Positions 1 through 26,160 of a stretch of DNA of 64,000 bases are shown here, in pieces. The stretch is taken from assembly GCF_042242105.1 (NCBI RefSeq), contig NC_092016.1, forward strand, positions 10,554,501 to 10,618,500, in the 5' to 3' direction. The position numbers and the translations under genes are program-made. The notes under the pieces are model-generated. The model did no database searches and was not told the DNA's origin. It saw only the letters and a program-made list of their open reading frames with translations. Numbering within the stretch: position 1 is the first letter of the stretch; the number at the start of each line of letters is the position of its first letter. The DNA is from Pempheris klunzingeri (taxonomy: Eukaryota; Chordata; Actinopteri; Acropomatiformes; Pempheridae).

Positions 1-657
1 TTGTCCTTTGTGTGTGTGAATTGCCTTTAGACTCTGTTGATAGTGACCAGCTCCTCCTCTTCAGCAGCACATGAACTCCCACTGGAATGTGGGAGAGTGC
101 AGTCAGGCAGGCACATACGTTGTCGTCGTTGTTGCTTTTTGCACCGGCTGTTCGCTCAGCTTGTACAGGCACTCTCCACTGGCAGAGACTAAAAATCAAC
201 CTACAGAGAGGTCACTCCTTACTTTGTACTTTACCATTCAGGTAACTGACAGAATCTTAGTATAGTTTCTGCTTTAGTTTCTATAGTTTTTAAATATATA
301 CATGCTTTCTTTTATGTGATTCCTTAGGAGTTGAGCAAAAGTCAACTGGACTTGTTGAAGGTACTTGAAGACGTTTCGCCTCCCATCCAAGAGGCTTCTT
401 CAGTTCTGCCAGAACTGAAGAAGCCTAACTAAGGAATAACTATGATCTGGATGACTCAGAATCTTCACAGACACTCTTTTATGTGATAATTTGTAGCTTC
501 TATTATAAGCTCTTGATTTTAAGTGTCTTTACCTGGACTGACTTCTGTCTGTGGCCCATGAAAAAAAACTCCCCCGTATGACCGATGATACCTGTCAGAG
601 GTGGAGTTGTCAGGTACTCATTGATCATCAAACTTGTTTCCTTTTCTGTCTCCACAG
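1..657 (+). other. Upstream/intron sequence before the first coding exon of pkm
   Basis: No coding exon is recognised here. The stretch ends in a pyrimidine-rich splice acceptor (ag at 656-657) just before the exon carrying the pkm start codon, so at least its 3' part is intron and a non-coding first exon probably lies upstream or outside the window. It contains a teleost-type repeat around 360-470 with a perfect inverted repeat. The short ORFs here show no family resemblance. Confidence 0.6.
392..426. repeat. Perfect inverted repeat (17-bp arms, 1-base loop) within a dispersed fish repeat
   Basis: The arm aggcttcttcagttctg is followed by one base and then its exact reverse complement. The flank (acgtttcgcctcccatccaa, starting at 371) resembles a repeat I recall as common in teleosts, in which the hairpin is flanked by longer inverted arms. 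Here the right-hand outer arm appears lost. Confidence 0.6.
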
Positions 658-685
658 GACTTTTCCTGCAGACACAGATCCAGTC

Positions 686-3600
686 ATGTCGCAGTCAAAG
701 GATAAAGGCGCTTCCATCATCCACACGCAGCAGATGCATGCTGCCATGGCGGACACGTTCATTGAGCACATGTGCCTGCTGGACATTGACTCCGAACCTG
801 CTGTGTCTCGCAACACCGGCATTGTCTGCACAATCGGTTAGACTCATTAACAAACACTGTAAATTCATCTCTTGCCACTCACTCCATTCAAAGATTATCT
901 CTTTTATCTACATTTAAAACAGCCACATGACCCTGTTGACTTCATATTTGGCTCAGTGTTTCTCTAAATAATCACCTGTCTCAATGTAGGACCTGCCTCC
1001 CGATCTGTGGACATGTCCAAGGAAATGATCAAGTCTGGGATGAACATTGCAAGAATGAACTTCTCTCATGGCACCCACGAAGTAAGTCAGGGATGGGAAA
1101 CATTCTCCAAATACAGCAAATTATTTTTTTTCCCCTTTTTGCGTCTCCAAATCTTCACTTAAACTTTTCATCTTGTTGCACTACACAAACAAGACCAGCG
1201 GCTCTCAAAGCCAAAACATTGTTTCGAGTGTTTGCAACATGTTTGAGAGTTTGAACCCTGACAGAGCGGCACAGTAGTAGTTTCTTTACCCTCTGCAAGT
1301 GATTCAGTCAGGATTTGCCCTTTACAGCTGCAAACGTCAGGGTGACATTACTCTTGAGGCCTGGTAACTCTCTGTGGCTAACCTGTAATGTGAGCTATGA
1401 GCTCATACTTGCCCCCTCAACACTGGGTCTGTGTTCTAGCTTGTGATTTGGCGGCCCAACTGCATCTCAGCCAGCTCTTTGGCCGACCTTATACTGCTGA
1501 CCCCTCACCTTTAAAAGTCATCCCTCTTCACCTTTGTCACTGTCACCTGAGTGCATGAAGCATCAGTTCTATCATCAGCTGTAGTATGAACGCCCACAGT
1601 TGATATTTGGATCTTCAAAGGTTAACAGCAGTGCTTTTTTTGCTGTGTAACTCAACTCTCAGAGTGGCTTTTGAGTTCAGCAGTGTTACTGATTGGCACT
1701 ACTAACCAAAAAAAAAAAAATGCAAAATGTAGTCAGAGTTTTAGCAGGAAAAAATAAGAAAATTGATGATCACAACTCCAGAAAATCACAACAAAGTGGA
1801 TATATGATTTGTTATGAGAAGGGCAAAATAGATTTGACCTCTGTCTTATTGGTGTGTCAGCTGTCGGTACAGCTATAAATAGGTCCTTTCTGAGTGTCAG
1901 CCTCTGAGCAACAGAACGACAAGCAGGCATGTGGTGAGACCACACTGAGGCGTTCATTATTGACTGAGGAAAGTGGAAGTGAAAGTGGAAATTGTGCAGA
2001 TTAGTCTTTGAATTTGTTGTTCTGCGTTTTTGCATGTTGTATGCATTTCATCGACCCGTAGCTGCAGACTGACAGCCATAGGAAATTAGTAGTATTTGTT
2101 TTTTTTGTTCAACTTGTCAAACTCCCTGCTTTAAGGGAAACTATTCATGCAGTGCCAGGTAGTGTGTGAGCAGCTATTTAAGTACAGTCAAAGATGGACA
2201 ATGTCATGAGCTAAAAATGTGTTACAGCTGTCATTCACAATTTATTACATGCAGCTATGTAACTAGTGCCATGCTGTCTGTATGACAGCACAACCAAGTT
2301 TTCCCACCTGTTGTTGTACCAGCTTCATTTAGCTTTTTAAGGATTTAACACATTTAGAGATAATGTTTTCTCCACCTAAATAAAATATGACTTGATAAGA
2401 ATTAACCAGTGTAATTCAAATGCAAATGCTTTCACCTTTTATGCTACGATGTTTTCAGTGTGCTAACATATGTTTAACACCCCACCTCATACAGTATCAT
2501 GCTGAGACCATCAAGAATGTCCGTGATGCTACTGAGAGCTTCGGGCCAGGATCTGTCGAATACAGACCAGTGGCCATCGCTCTGGACACCAAGGGGCCAG
2601 AAATCAGGACCGGACTCATCAAGGGCGTGAGTTCTGGCCAAATGTCCAAGGCTCTAATCAGGCCATTTTTGCTTTATTGCATAGATATTTGTATGAAGGT
2701 TTCAGGAATAGATTTTCGTCCTGAGAATGAACAAGCTCTCTCTTTCCCCTGGTCGTGTTTAGAGTGGCACTGCTGAGGTTGAGCTCAAGAAGGGTGAAAC
2801 CATCAAGCTCACTTTAGATAACCAGTACATGGACAAATGTGATGAGAAAGTTTTGTGGCTCGACTACAAGAACATCACCAAGGTCGTGCAGACTGGAAGC
2901 CACATCTACATTGATGACGGTCTGATTTCCCTCAAGGTTAAAGAAATTGGTAAGCACACACACAATCATCTGTTCAGCTCCTCTTCCCTGTCTGTCGTGC
3001 AGATTTTGCTTTCATCTTACTGCTTACTGGTTGAAGATACATTTCTCTTCATTCTGTGTGTCCTAAGGCAACGACTACCTGATGTGCGACATCGAGAATG
3101 GTGGTACGCTGGGTAGCAAGAAGGGCGTCAACCTGCCCGGAGCTGCTGTAGACCTGCCTGCTGTGTCTGAGAAGGACATTCAGGACCTGCAGTTTGGTGT
3201 GGAGCAGGGTGTCGACATGGTCTTTGCCTCCTTTATCCGTAAGGCTGCTGACGTTCAAGCTGTCAGGAAAGTGCTGGGCGAGAAGGGCAAGGACATCAAG
3301 ATCATCAGCAAGCTGGAGAACCACGAGGGTGTGCGCAGGTTGGTGGATTCACAGACTTGATTCTACGCAGATCTGAATCTTTGGAGAGCTGTTAAACAGA
3401 TTTGTTTTTGTTGGATAGGTTTGATGAGATCCTGGAGGCCAGTGATGGCATCATGGTTGCCCGTGGAGACCTGGGCATTGAAATCCCAACAGAGAAGGTC
3501 TTCATCGCCCAGAAGATGATGACTGGCAGGTGCAACAGGATCGGCAAGCCCATCATCTGTGCCACCCAGGTCAGTGGGATCAGCAGGACGACTCTTTTGT

Positions 3601-6039
3601 GGAAAATATTTCAAAAAGGAAACTGTGTCAGAGAGTTTTTCTTCTCCTCAGATGCTGGAGAGCATGACCAAAAAACCTCGCCCTACTCGCGCTGAGGCCA
3701 ATGATGTCGCCAACGCCGTGCTGGACGGCAACGACTGCATCATGCTGAGTGGTGAGACCGCCAAGGGAGACTACCCCCTGGAGGCTGTGCAGACACAGCA
3801 CAAGGTAAGAGCCCCCTGACTGATCCCTCTCCTTAGCTTAACTGTTGTATAGTGTTCAGTGTATGTGTGCACAATATAGGCGTCTTCCATAGCAATGTTA
3901 AATTATCATTTTGTTGTTCTGTGAAAATTGTGCCAGTGGTTTTTAATGACAAAAGCTACCAAATTGACATGATCAAGCAACACATTGGCGCTGGAAACTT
4001 TGCACTGTTAATCTTTGACAGGACTTAATATACATAGGCTTAGTATTTCATTGTAATTGTCATATCGGTCTATTTTGATCATGTTTTGACCACGAAAAAT
4101 ACACAATGATCCATCCTGTAGCAGTGCATTGAGGTGTGTCCAGCAATCCAAAACTATTTGATCATTTATAACCATCAACTAACCACAAGTTATATAGTGG
4201 TGCATCCCCAGTTGGGTGATTATCAATGTGTCAAGTAACCAACACTTTGATAGAAATTAACTTTAAAATGGAAAAACAAACAGTCCAGAAAGAAAGGGAA
4301 TGTTTCTAGTGAAGATAATGTTCTCAAATCTTTGTGGTGTAAGTTATATTTTCTAAATCATGTAGAAAAGCAAGCAGCAGAAAAGCAGCTTTAACATTGT
4401 GAGCACATCACTGGTATCAGCTTCACTAACAAACAGCCTCTAGTATTTGTTCAACTTGCTTTGTGTATCCTTGTCACACCCATCTGTCCCTCCGTCCATC
4501 TGCTACCATCTCTTCTTGTCGTCTTGCATTGTGCCTTAACTGTGTGATCATGTTACTCAAATAGCATGTGTCTGAGGATCTGCAGTGCACAGCGACAGTC
4601 CCTGGACATCATGGCTGCCGCTGTTTTTTAGCCTCATGTCTCAGTGTGCTTTCAGGTATGAAGACCTTTGCATTGAACATAACTGCCCCCTTTGCTTTGC
4701 CCTTTGAAATACAGACTAACTCCTGTAGTTAACGCAGGCTGGTAGCCGGGCACAACTGTAGTAAGTTTTCTTTATTTTTGTTGTCATATGTTCAGATTGC
4801 CCGTGAGGCCGAGGCAGCCATGTTCCACAGGCAGATGTTCGAGGAGCTTCGTCGCACCTCTCACCTGACCCGCGACCCCACAGAGAGTGTTGCCATTGGT
4901 GCCGTCGAGGCTTCCTTCAAGTGCTGCGCCAGCGCCATCATCGTGCTCACCAAGACTGGCAGGTGAGATTCCAATAAGTCCATCCTGTAAATCTCCTCTG
5001 TAAAGCTCTGAGTCATATTATCCACAGTGTCCACTGTTGGCAAAGAAACTGAATTCTAATATCTCTCTATTCTTCCGCCTCTGCTCCCTCACTAACACAA
5101 GTCCTCAGGTCGCATGAAGTGTGCTAACTTTCACGGCCCCCACAGTCAGTACTCCACATATGACCTTTTGAGATATGAACCTTGACATTTTACAAGTTAA
5201 TTTTAACTCCATGTTCATTCCCCTCCATCGGGGAGTTCATCCTCACAACACATGATACAGAGGATGTACTGCTGTCTGCTGGATGGAATTCCTAAAGATA
5301 ATGGCATAATTAAAGCTGCTTTATGTAATATTTCTATATCAGCGACAGATTACAAGACTACATGTATGTATAAAGAGTTGCACAGAGAATTACCTCCCGA
5401 CTCTGCTGTTCCTCTCAACCCTGTGTAGCTTTATAGTGTCATCTTAAAAGTGGCAATAGAATCAGATCATGCCGGTCTAAGTTTTGGCACAATTGTTTTT
5501 GAATCGGTGTTGAAGTTGAATTGATGATTGAACTGACTGAATAGATTTACATTTCTACAGGTTTGTAATAATCTGTACATGTCACCTGCAGGTCTGCTCA
5601 CATGCTGTCAAAGTACAGGCCACGTGCTCCCATCATTGCTGTGACCCGCTGTGGCCAGACCGCCCGTCAGGCCCACCTGTACCGTGGTGTCTACCCAGTG
5701 CTCTACACCAAGCAAGCCAACGACGTCTGGGCCGAGGATGTTGATCTGCGTGTGAACTTTGCCCTGGAATTTGGTACGTGTTTATGCGTTTATTCTCAAA
5801 TAGAAGGACTTTTAGCAATAAAGTGAAGCGCTGCAGAAGAATTGTGTACATTGCCAGGAGTCACAAAGTTTTATATATAATTAATCAAATCCTTTTTTTT
5901 TTTACTAACACCTCTTCTTTCTCTATCCGTAGGCAAGCACCGCAAATTCTTCAAGTCTGGCGATGTGGCTATTGTTGTGACCGGCTGGCGTCCTGGTTCC
6001 GGTTACACCAACACTATGAGAGTTGTGCTGGTGCCTTGA
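686..6039 (+). CDS. pkm: Pyruvate kinase, muscle type (PKM), 10 coding exons, 530 aa
   Basis: Cytosolic glycolytic enzyme converting phosphoenolpyruvate and ADP to pyruvate and ATP; works as a tetramer. Coding exons: 686-836, 990-1081, 2495-2626, 2763-2949, 3068-3338, 3419-3569, 3652-3804, 4796-4962, 5592-5773, 5933-6039. All have GT/AG borders and the sizes (92, 132, 187, 271, 151, 153, 167, 182) match those I recall for vertebrate PKM. The frame stays open to TGA. Visible motifs are the N-terminal [17 protein letters not shown], the catalytic Lys269 in [10 protein letters not shown] (human Lys270), the metal/substrate loop [10 protein letters not shown], and the C-terminal FBP loop [14 protein letters not shown]. 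Length is one residue below human (531). The ATG at 686 opens the first coding exon (658-836), preceded by a clear acceptor. Introns over 300 bp (1082-2494, 3805-4795, 4963-5591) show no further exon. The fish paralogue (pkma or pkmb) cannot be settled here. Confidence 0.96.
4796..4962 (+). other. pkm: pkm coding exon 8, the M1/M2 alternative exon position; only one copy seen
   Basis: This 167-bp exon occupies the position of the two mutually exclusive exons of mammalian PKM. It encodes residues 380-435. It has Cys422-Cys423 (FKCC) and Lys432 in LTKTGR, corresponding to Cys423/Cys424 and Lys433 of human M2, the residues linked to fructose-1,6-bisphosphate binding. Its start (AAMFHRQ) is closer to human M1. 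No second 167-bp homologue is visible in either flanking intron (3805-4795, 4963-5591). Confidence 0.8.
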
Positions 6040-6705
6040 ACTTCATCAAAGGACATTAGTAACCGCTTCTCCACACCTTCCCTGTAACACGGCTCCTCCC
6101 TCTGTCGGACTTTTCAGTCTTCATAAACAACAGAAACTCAAAACCAAGCCGATCCATCAAAGGACTTTTGATGGTTTCGTTCACAGACAACAGACAACAA
6201 CCCCCTGATTCCTGTCATTCACATGTTTAATTTATTATATAAATCCTGCTGCCAGAGACTGAACTCAAAACCTTTTAGTGGAAATTCTTCTGTCACGCCT
6301 GTGCCGACTATGTTTGCATGGTGAACACAGAGGGAGTCAGTGTTCCTCTGTATGCACTGTAAACCCAAGTACACATTTTGTCATTTCCTTGGTTTTTGGT
6401 TCAGGGATAGGCATAAACATGTACAGTTGTTGTTTTCTCCAGTGTTTCATGCTGAACTGATAGTTGGTACAAAATGTCATTGTGAAGTGATCTGGCATGA
6501 CTGTGTTTTCATCCATTAACAGGAATTCTTGGTTCAACTCTATTTGTCGTCCTCTCATAATTACTGTCACACCAAACTGAGACAACAGTCAGTATTTTCC
6601 ATGCTAAGAACTCTTAGAACTCTAAACGACGACAGGGTATCCCAATACAGACTACATGTACTGTATGTGCAGTGAATGTACAAAATAAAGGAGACACCAC
6701 TTAAC
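6040..6705 (+). other. pkm: pkm 3' untranslated region
   Basis: Runs from the TGA to just past the first AATAAA (6684-6689). The short ORFs inside have no protein-like features. Confidence 0.65.
6684..6689 (+). terminator. pkm: Polyadenylation signal AATAAA for pkm
   Basis: First canonical AATAAA downstream of the pkm stop codon, about 645 bp after it. Another lies near 7366, so a longer 3' UTR is possible. Confidence 0.6.
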
Positions 6706-9657
6706 AAAGGATTTTAACTCATCTGAAATACACACTACAAAAGTAAAAAATAATTAGTCTGAATGGCGGTATGTCCAAGGTCAATCAGTTGTACAAAAGT
6801 GTTCAAAGAGCATCAGTCATAAGAAAAAGTGTTAAATTATCTAATATGAAAAAGGAGACAATGAAAGCATGTGCCAGCCTTGGACGAAATTAGACAAATT
6901 ACCGCCGGTTCAGATGAACTTTTAACGAGATCACAGTTGGACACCACAGCACTTAGTCTCTGTCAAGTCAGCTCAAACTGAAGGCCAAAACAAAAGCCCC
7001 TACAAACACTATGAGTTGAATATTGAACAAATACAAATATGAATACAAATAAGTACAACAAAAATAAATGCATAAAAGTAGAGAGAAAATATAACCATAA
7101 TATTGAGAAATAATTCAATATATTTTTAAAACTAAGCTCATTGCAATTATTTTGCTTCTATTCAATATTACCATTTATTGCAGGTATTTTTTTATGTAAC
7201 TCCAGCAGTTTTTAATTTTTCAAAAGTCAGTGTTTATTTTTTGACCATTTTCTTTAATAATGCTGCTTTTTGTCAGAGATTATCATGTGACTGGCTGTCC
7301 GCTCTTTCACGCCAAAGCATTCAAGCCAATCACAGAACTGTCTCCTCTGTGCATTGACACTTTAAAATAAAAACTGCTGAAACTAAATAATGAATAAAAT
7401 GTAGAAAAGTGAAAAGAAGCCACAAGAAATAACATTAAAACTTTGCTCATGATAATGAAAACCTGCCATTTCCATTAGATGGTCATAGAAGATATTCTAC
7501 CTATATTGGGTCATATGATTATTTCTTTCAGAATTTCTTATCCCTCCAGAAAGCTCTAGTGAGTTGTCTTACATCATTTCTAATCCCACTGTATTATAAA
7601 CTGTTGATGTGTTGGCTGGAAAAGGTAAATGCATTATCCCAATGGAAAATTACACCAGACTTTTATATAATAATGCATCCTTCAAAAAAGAAAAAAGCTC
7701 ATCTAGTGAAGTTATTACAGGACATCAGGGAAAATCAGGTCTGCCAACTGTAATTTGAAAAAGGAAAGTATTGTCTGCTTTGGTTCAAACTGGCAGCTTC
7801 ATGTTAAAGAAAAAAAATCTTAATTTAATAAAATCTTGCAGCAGCATTGAATTAAATATCTATATTTACACACTAATCCAGCAGTTGTCACTCCAGGAAC
7901 ATGGCAGATAATTATCTTTGTATTAACGAGTCAAATATTTGGCAGATTATAATCCTGGCTATTTTGAATGCCGGCACCCAACAACACCATGTAGTTCTGA
8001 ATTCATAATCCGGCTTAAAGTCTGAAACTTCACCAGCGTTTTATCAGATCAAGAAAAGAAAATCAACAGCTAGGACAAGCATCATTGACCATATGTTATT
8101 TTATTGCATTGAATTCAGTAGCTAAAATAAAATATGCCTAACATACATAGGTAATGGAATCCTCAGATTTGTTAAAAGGCAGCAAAATGAGATATAAATA
8201 TATAAAGAGATGAATGACTGACACTTCCTCTCCCACACACACCTTTAACTTGAATGCACTCAAAGTAACACTCAATCCGAGCTGATGCCTCTGGCAGGTG
8301 GTGTGGTGGTGCGCTGTTGGAGGAGAATAATAATGAGGGATTGATCGAGCCCATTGGCAGTGACTGGCTAGTGACTGATAGTATCTCTCTTCCCTCGGGG
8401 GGGTCAGAGTCACAGCAAATCTCAGGTTCAGTAACCAGGCAGCTAAAGCCACTGGACAGGATCCTCCGATGGTTTGGCCTGCTGACCGGCTCGCTGCTCA
8501 CAGTTCCTTGCCGGGCACAGGTCCAGAGAGAGAGAGAGAGAGAGAAGTATCATCTAAACACATGAAGTTATTAACAAGTAGAAGCATTAAGAGTCTGGTT
8601 TTTAAAAAAAGCAGTCAGTGATACACGTCTTATTGATTCAGCATAGCATCACAAAGCAGCAATTGTTCAACAACAGATGTCAAATTTTACAATCAAATAA
8701 TGTGAAATGAAAGAGGTAAATATGCAGCAATATGACCCATCAGGGTTTCTTGTTAACCATGTGTCCAAGTAACTGCTTTTAGCCCTTTGACTGTTGCAAG
8801 AAACATTCAGATCAGTCTTAGTGCATTGCTGGTTTCAGGATGTTTGATTATCCACAATTGCTTTTATTCCATTTAATTCCCTTGTCTTAATCTGTTTGAA
8901 CTAAAAACAGAATCTCACTCATTGACTCAAGTGCTTCGATTCACAGTACCCATAAATAAAAAAGAACACAGATTATTGCATACTATGCTGATGGCACACA
9001 AACCTTGGCTCAGGTGTATGTTCAGTACGGGAGTTATTGTCAGACTGAAATGAGTTGGCATCGGTTGTGTGCCTCCCCACACGCAGTTGTGGGGGAACGA
9101 AATGGAAATGTGTGCATTGTTTCTTAAACTGGTTACACTTTCCAGTGTACTCTACGGAAAAACCATCATCGCCCTCGAGTTCAACACATTCAAAAATGAA
9201 TCCCACTCAGGCAGACAAACATTACATTACATTCATTACTTCAGTTTTTTTCGAGTGTGATCTGATTTGTGTGACCCATTTGGGTGTGCAATATTGCTGA
9301 AACGCCATCTTGGAAGACATGCCGTCATCAAACCGTTACATTGGGTGATCTCTGAAACGAGCAAAGTGCACAGTCTGTCTCTCCTCGAATCTCTTGTGGG
9401 GTACCCTTGCATTCACACGACACATCCGGTGGTGGAAAAGGATATAAAAAAGGACGATTTTTGGTTTCAATCATAACTGGATACAGTGGACAAAGTTCCA
9501 ACTAAATGGGTGTGGCTAAGAGGTTACACAAAATTGCCAGGACTATGGCGTTTAAACAAATACTTATGACAAATCACACAGTGTGGTTATAATACAATAC
9601 ATAGAACAATTGATATTTTCATGAGGTGCTATATATACCCATCAGTAGGTTTTGGAT
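6706..9657. other. Convergent intergenic spacer between pkm and hcn4
   Basis: AT-rich DNA without a convincing exon. A short (AG)n tract lies near 8525-8545. The ORFs at 8138-8565 and 8973-9476 are short, overlap on both strands and match nothing I recognise. The right end probably merges into the hcn4 3' UTR. Confidence 0.5.
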
Positions 9658-9663
9658 TTTATT
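9658..9663 (-). terminator. hcn4: Candidate polyadenylation signal for hcn4 (AATAAA on the - strand)
   Basis: First AATAAA on the - strand after the hcn4 stop codon, about 220 bp downstream. A more distal site cannot be excluded because vertebrate HCN4 3' UTRs can be long. Confidence 0.35.
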
Positions 9664-9883
9664 ATTATATTCAAAGATGCAATATCCTGTAGAAAAAAAT
9701 ATCCATAATTGTCCATTGATATCCGCGATCCATTCACTCTGATTAAAAACAAAACCACCGATTTCCAATCTCATTAGAATAACACACCCTCCTACTTTAA
9801 AATTTGACAAAGTGCTTAAAACAATGCCAAAGAGGAGAACATTTCCCTTTTGTTCAGGCGTTAAAGGAGGGTGTGTCTGAACC

Positions 9884-22917
<13,034 letters not shown>

Positions 22918-23320
22918 TTTGAAGAAGGACGAGAGATGCGCTCTCTAAGGATAGCCCGTGAAAACAGAGGGATGAATCATGAATCTCATACACTTGGGGT
23001 GCCACTGGAGGCAAAACAGTGACGGCGCATCCGCAGGACAGGTTGTATCTTATTTGACACCTGGGACGTGCCTCTCTTCCCCGGTTCAAACATTGAGATG
23101 TGTCAACAATACGTGGCCGCTTCAATCCGACGGTCATGTAAAAGCGGCCAAAGGCAGAAGCATGTAAATCCAGGTAACCCCACGGCGTGCAGACGAGAGC
23201 GCATCAGGATGCAGCATGCTGAGCGTCGGACGTGCCGGAGTGGGAGAAATGCTGCTGCTCAATGACAAAGCATGATCCCCACCTCCCCTAAATATCCGCG
23301 CTCTCTGTCAGTGCAAGGTG
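22918..23320 (-). promoter_or_regulatory. hcn4: CpG-rich hcn4 5' flank (5' UTR / promoter region)
   Basis: The sequence directly upstream of the hcn4 ATG is richer in G+C and CpG than the surrounding introns, and this extends back into exon 1. This is typical of a vertebrate promoter island. No TATA box or precise start site is assigned. Confidence 0.45.
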
Positions 23321-25149
23321 GTGACACACATGCACGCAGCTGGCGGCTGCACTCAAAGAGCGCTGACATCACTGATCCATCAGCCTCCCGCTTTCCAATA
23401 ACGTGAATATTGATGCAACTAATCTATCGGGTTGCCATAGGAGCCAGGATGGCACATGCGCTCACCCCGCCCAGTCAGGACAACTGGAGAGGATGATTCA
23501 AGGATGCGATCCAGCCTTGGAGTTGATAGTTAACTAGTTGAAAGAAAAGCGACGGGACTGCGGTGAATCTCATCTTTATAGCATCATCGTCCAAATGTTA
23601 CTTGGATGATGTATTATTTAAGCACGCGTAATGGTTCTTAAGAGTGTTTTTCGCTTTTGAGACACATTATGATATTACAACATCAGTCAGAGAGCAGCTC
23701 TAGTGTGGTCATAATACTCAGTCTCAGAATTGCTTATAAGTGCTCTATACTTTGGCATGAAAGTCTTTTTTTATCTTACACAAAATGGATGAAACCTGCT
23801 GTTCTTTAAATGTCTTACGAGCTCATTGAAATGCATTTACTGTATACAGGACTCTTACTGCACTGGAGGCAGGGGTTTTATAGGATAAGTGTCACATTTT
23901 GATATGAGGGACATTTAAATAAATGAATGAATAATTGAATGCATGATGAAATCATTTTTTAAAAAGAATCTTAAAAACTACAAATTCCAATAAACAAACT
24001 AGGGGAACATCTTGGTAATCTATTGCCCCTCCAAGCCAAAATACTGCCTCCCTCCAGCCACCTGCTAACATCTATAACTGATTATTTCCCCCACATCTTC
24101 AACCTTTGCACCTATACAGCGTGACTGGAGTCAATGTGAATAATCCTAAATACCCTCATCACTTACTGTGATGATATTACATTGAGCTACGCCCTGTTTG
24201 GCCTCCTGTTCTCTGTATTGTGGCAGGTGCATTAATGCTCTCGGTGTCTGCAATGTTTCACTTTTATGTCCAGATGAAGACACTTTCAGTCACACTGAAA
24301 GGTGGTGAAATCCTTCCCTGGCAAAGACCAACATGGTAAGTTAATTCAGTGAAAGGTTGCTGGCAGATGGGTGCGTTATTCTGTTGTATGATTCAATGTA
24401 AACTTCACTGAACTGATTTAAACCATACAGCAATTTCATATGGCATGATGCCACATGACAGGGAGAGGTGCAACAGAGACGATTTTTTCTTTCCTTTCAC
24501 CTAAATCTACTCCTTTTAGTTTTCTCTTCAGTAGTCACATACCAGGGGATGTAAAATGGCATGCATTAAATTGAGTACAATAAAAAAAATTTATGAATCT
24601 GTCTGCAGGCTATTAATTGTGTCTCTTTCCCTCAGTAATCATCCTACAAAGCCCATAATGATCTGTGTCTCGGCTTCAGCGCTTCAACTTTTGTGTCTCC
24701 TGATCATGATTTGCCCAGATTAGGATTTCACACTGTGTGCCTTATTTAGTACACTCCAGTCATCACTCTCCAGCGCGTTAGCCAGCAGCAAAATAAATCT
24801 TGTAGGGTTGAGCTCTCTGTTCTTGTTATTTGTATCCTCATTATATTCACGTATGTGTGGATTTGGCTGAGTTTACTAAAGTGTGATTAAATCATCCAGG
24901 GCAACTCTTCCTGATCTTTAACATGCGTCTCAATATTGTTTCATTCACCTAAATACTGCAGAACTTTTGGAAGAAGTAGTAGAAAATGTAATTTTATATC
25001 TAAATTAAATGTTATCACAGGTGGAAGCAATAACAGAAGAAAGAAAAAAACCCTAACAATGGTTCATCAGATCTGATGAGAGGATACTGCTGATTCACAT
25101 CCACTGCAGCCAAGTGAGAGAAATCCCTCTCTTCATTTCTTATGGGGGA

Positions 25150-25290
25150 TTTATACTCAGTTTATTAGGTACACCAAACTAAAGCCAATGCAGTCTAACA
25201 CAATTATCTCTCTCGCCTGTAGAAAGAGGGTGTAGATTGTGGTGCTATTGTATTGCACTATACCAAAAAAAGTGTTTCCATTATTATTAT
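25150..25290. repeat. Fragment of a non-autonomous element with end tttattaggtacacc
   Basis: The tttattaggtacacc end word, followed later by gctattgtattgcactatac and agtgtttcc, is repeated in diverged form at 25984-26160. The end word is one I recall from Tc1/mariner-like elements of fishes. Edges are approximate. Confidence 0.45.
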
Positions 25291-25983
25291 GTTCACCTCT
25301 TCTATCTCAATGAGGGAAGACTAAATATTAGCTTTTAGCTAAATGTACCTAAGAAACTGGCAACATAGTGAATAGTGCACATAATGGAACAAGTCTGTTA
25401 AAATACATTAAAAATAAAACCATAAACCTCTCCCACAAAATTGAAATCTACAAACTGAATTTATCAAAGACAACCCACTGGCCTGTTTAAGAACTAGTTC
25501 ATCAGATTTATTTGAACTTCACCTGACATCTCACTACCTGAATTACAGATTAATCCACACAGACAGAACTACAAATCATTTTTGTCAAAAGTTGTGTTCC
25601 CGTTTTTTTTTTCTCCTCAGGGTTCACAAAGTCACAGATGTCTCTTTGCTCTAGAAATGGACTGTTTTTATTACTGCTTGAATCCCACTGACATATTAAT
25701 CCAGGGCACAGCATTACATCGTGGGAATCAGGTCCAGACAATGACAAGGTCGGTCTACAAAGGCATGAAAAACACATCGCTATATTTCATTACTCTCCAG
25801 ATGGTAATAATTGTGCAAATGTTGCCAAAAGCCCAACAGTGAGACTTGTCCACTGGTGCTAACAGCCAGCAGGCATGATGAAATAGCGCCCCCCTTTGGT
25901 GTGCTGCTGCAACGTCCCACATCATGTACTGGCTGTGCTGCCCACTACTACATGAGAATAACGCGGGAGAAAATACAGCCAGA

Positions 25984-26160
25984 GGCCAATTTATTAGGTA
26001 CACCAACCGTTTTAGAGAGGTGTTGATTCAGGTTATGACTAGTTTAGAGGCTGTAGGTGTTGCTGCTGCTGAATTCTATTGTGTTATACTGAGAAGTGTT
26101 TCTAATATTTATTACCCTCATTGGTATAAATGGATTGGACAAAATATTAGATATACCTTT
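25984..26160. repeat. Second fragment of the tttattaggtacacc element
   Basis: Same end word and same internal order (ttctattgtgttatactgag, agtgtttcta) as the copy 0.8 kb to the left, in the same orientation. It ends near aatattagatatacc, which may be the decayed opposite terminus. Confidence 0.45.

Noticed and set aside
3805..5591. Search for a second mutually exclusive M1/M2 exon in pkm
   Set aside because: No stretch encodes an [12 protein letters not shown] start or a VEAS.KC-like core with splice sites. The patches at 4560-4660 and 5100-5160 have splice-like words but no matching reading frame.
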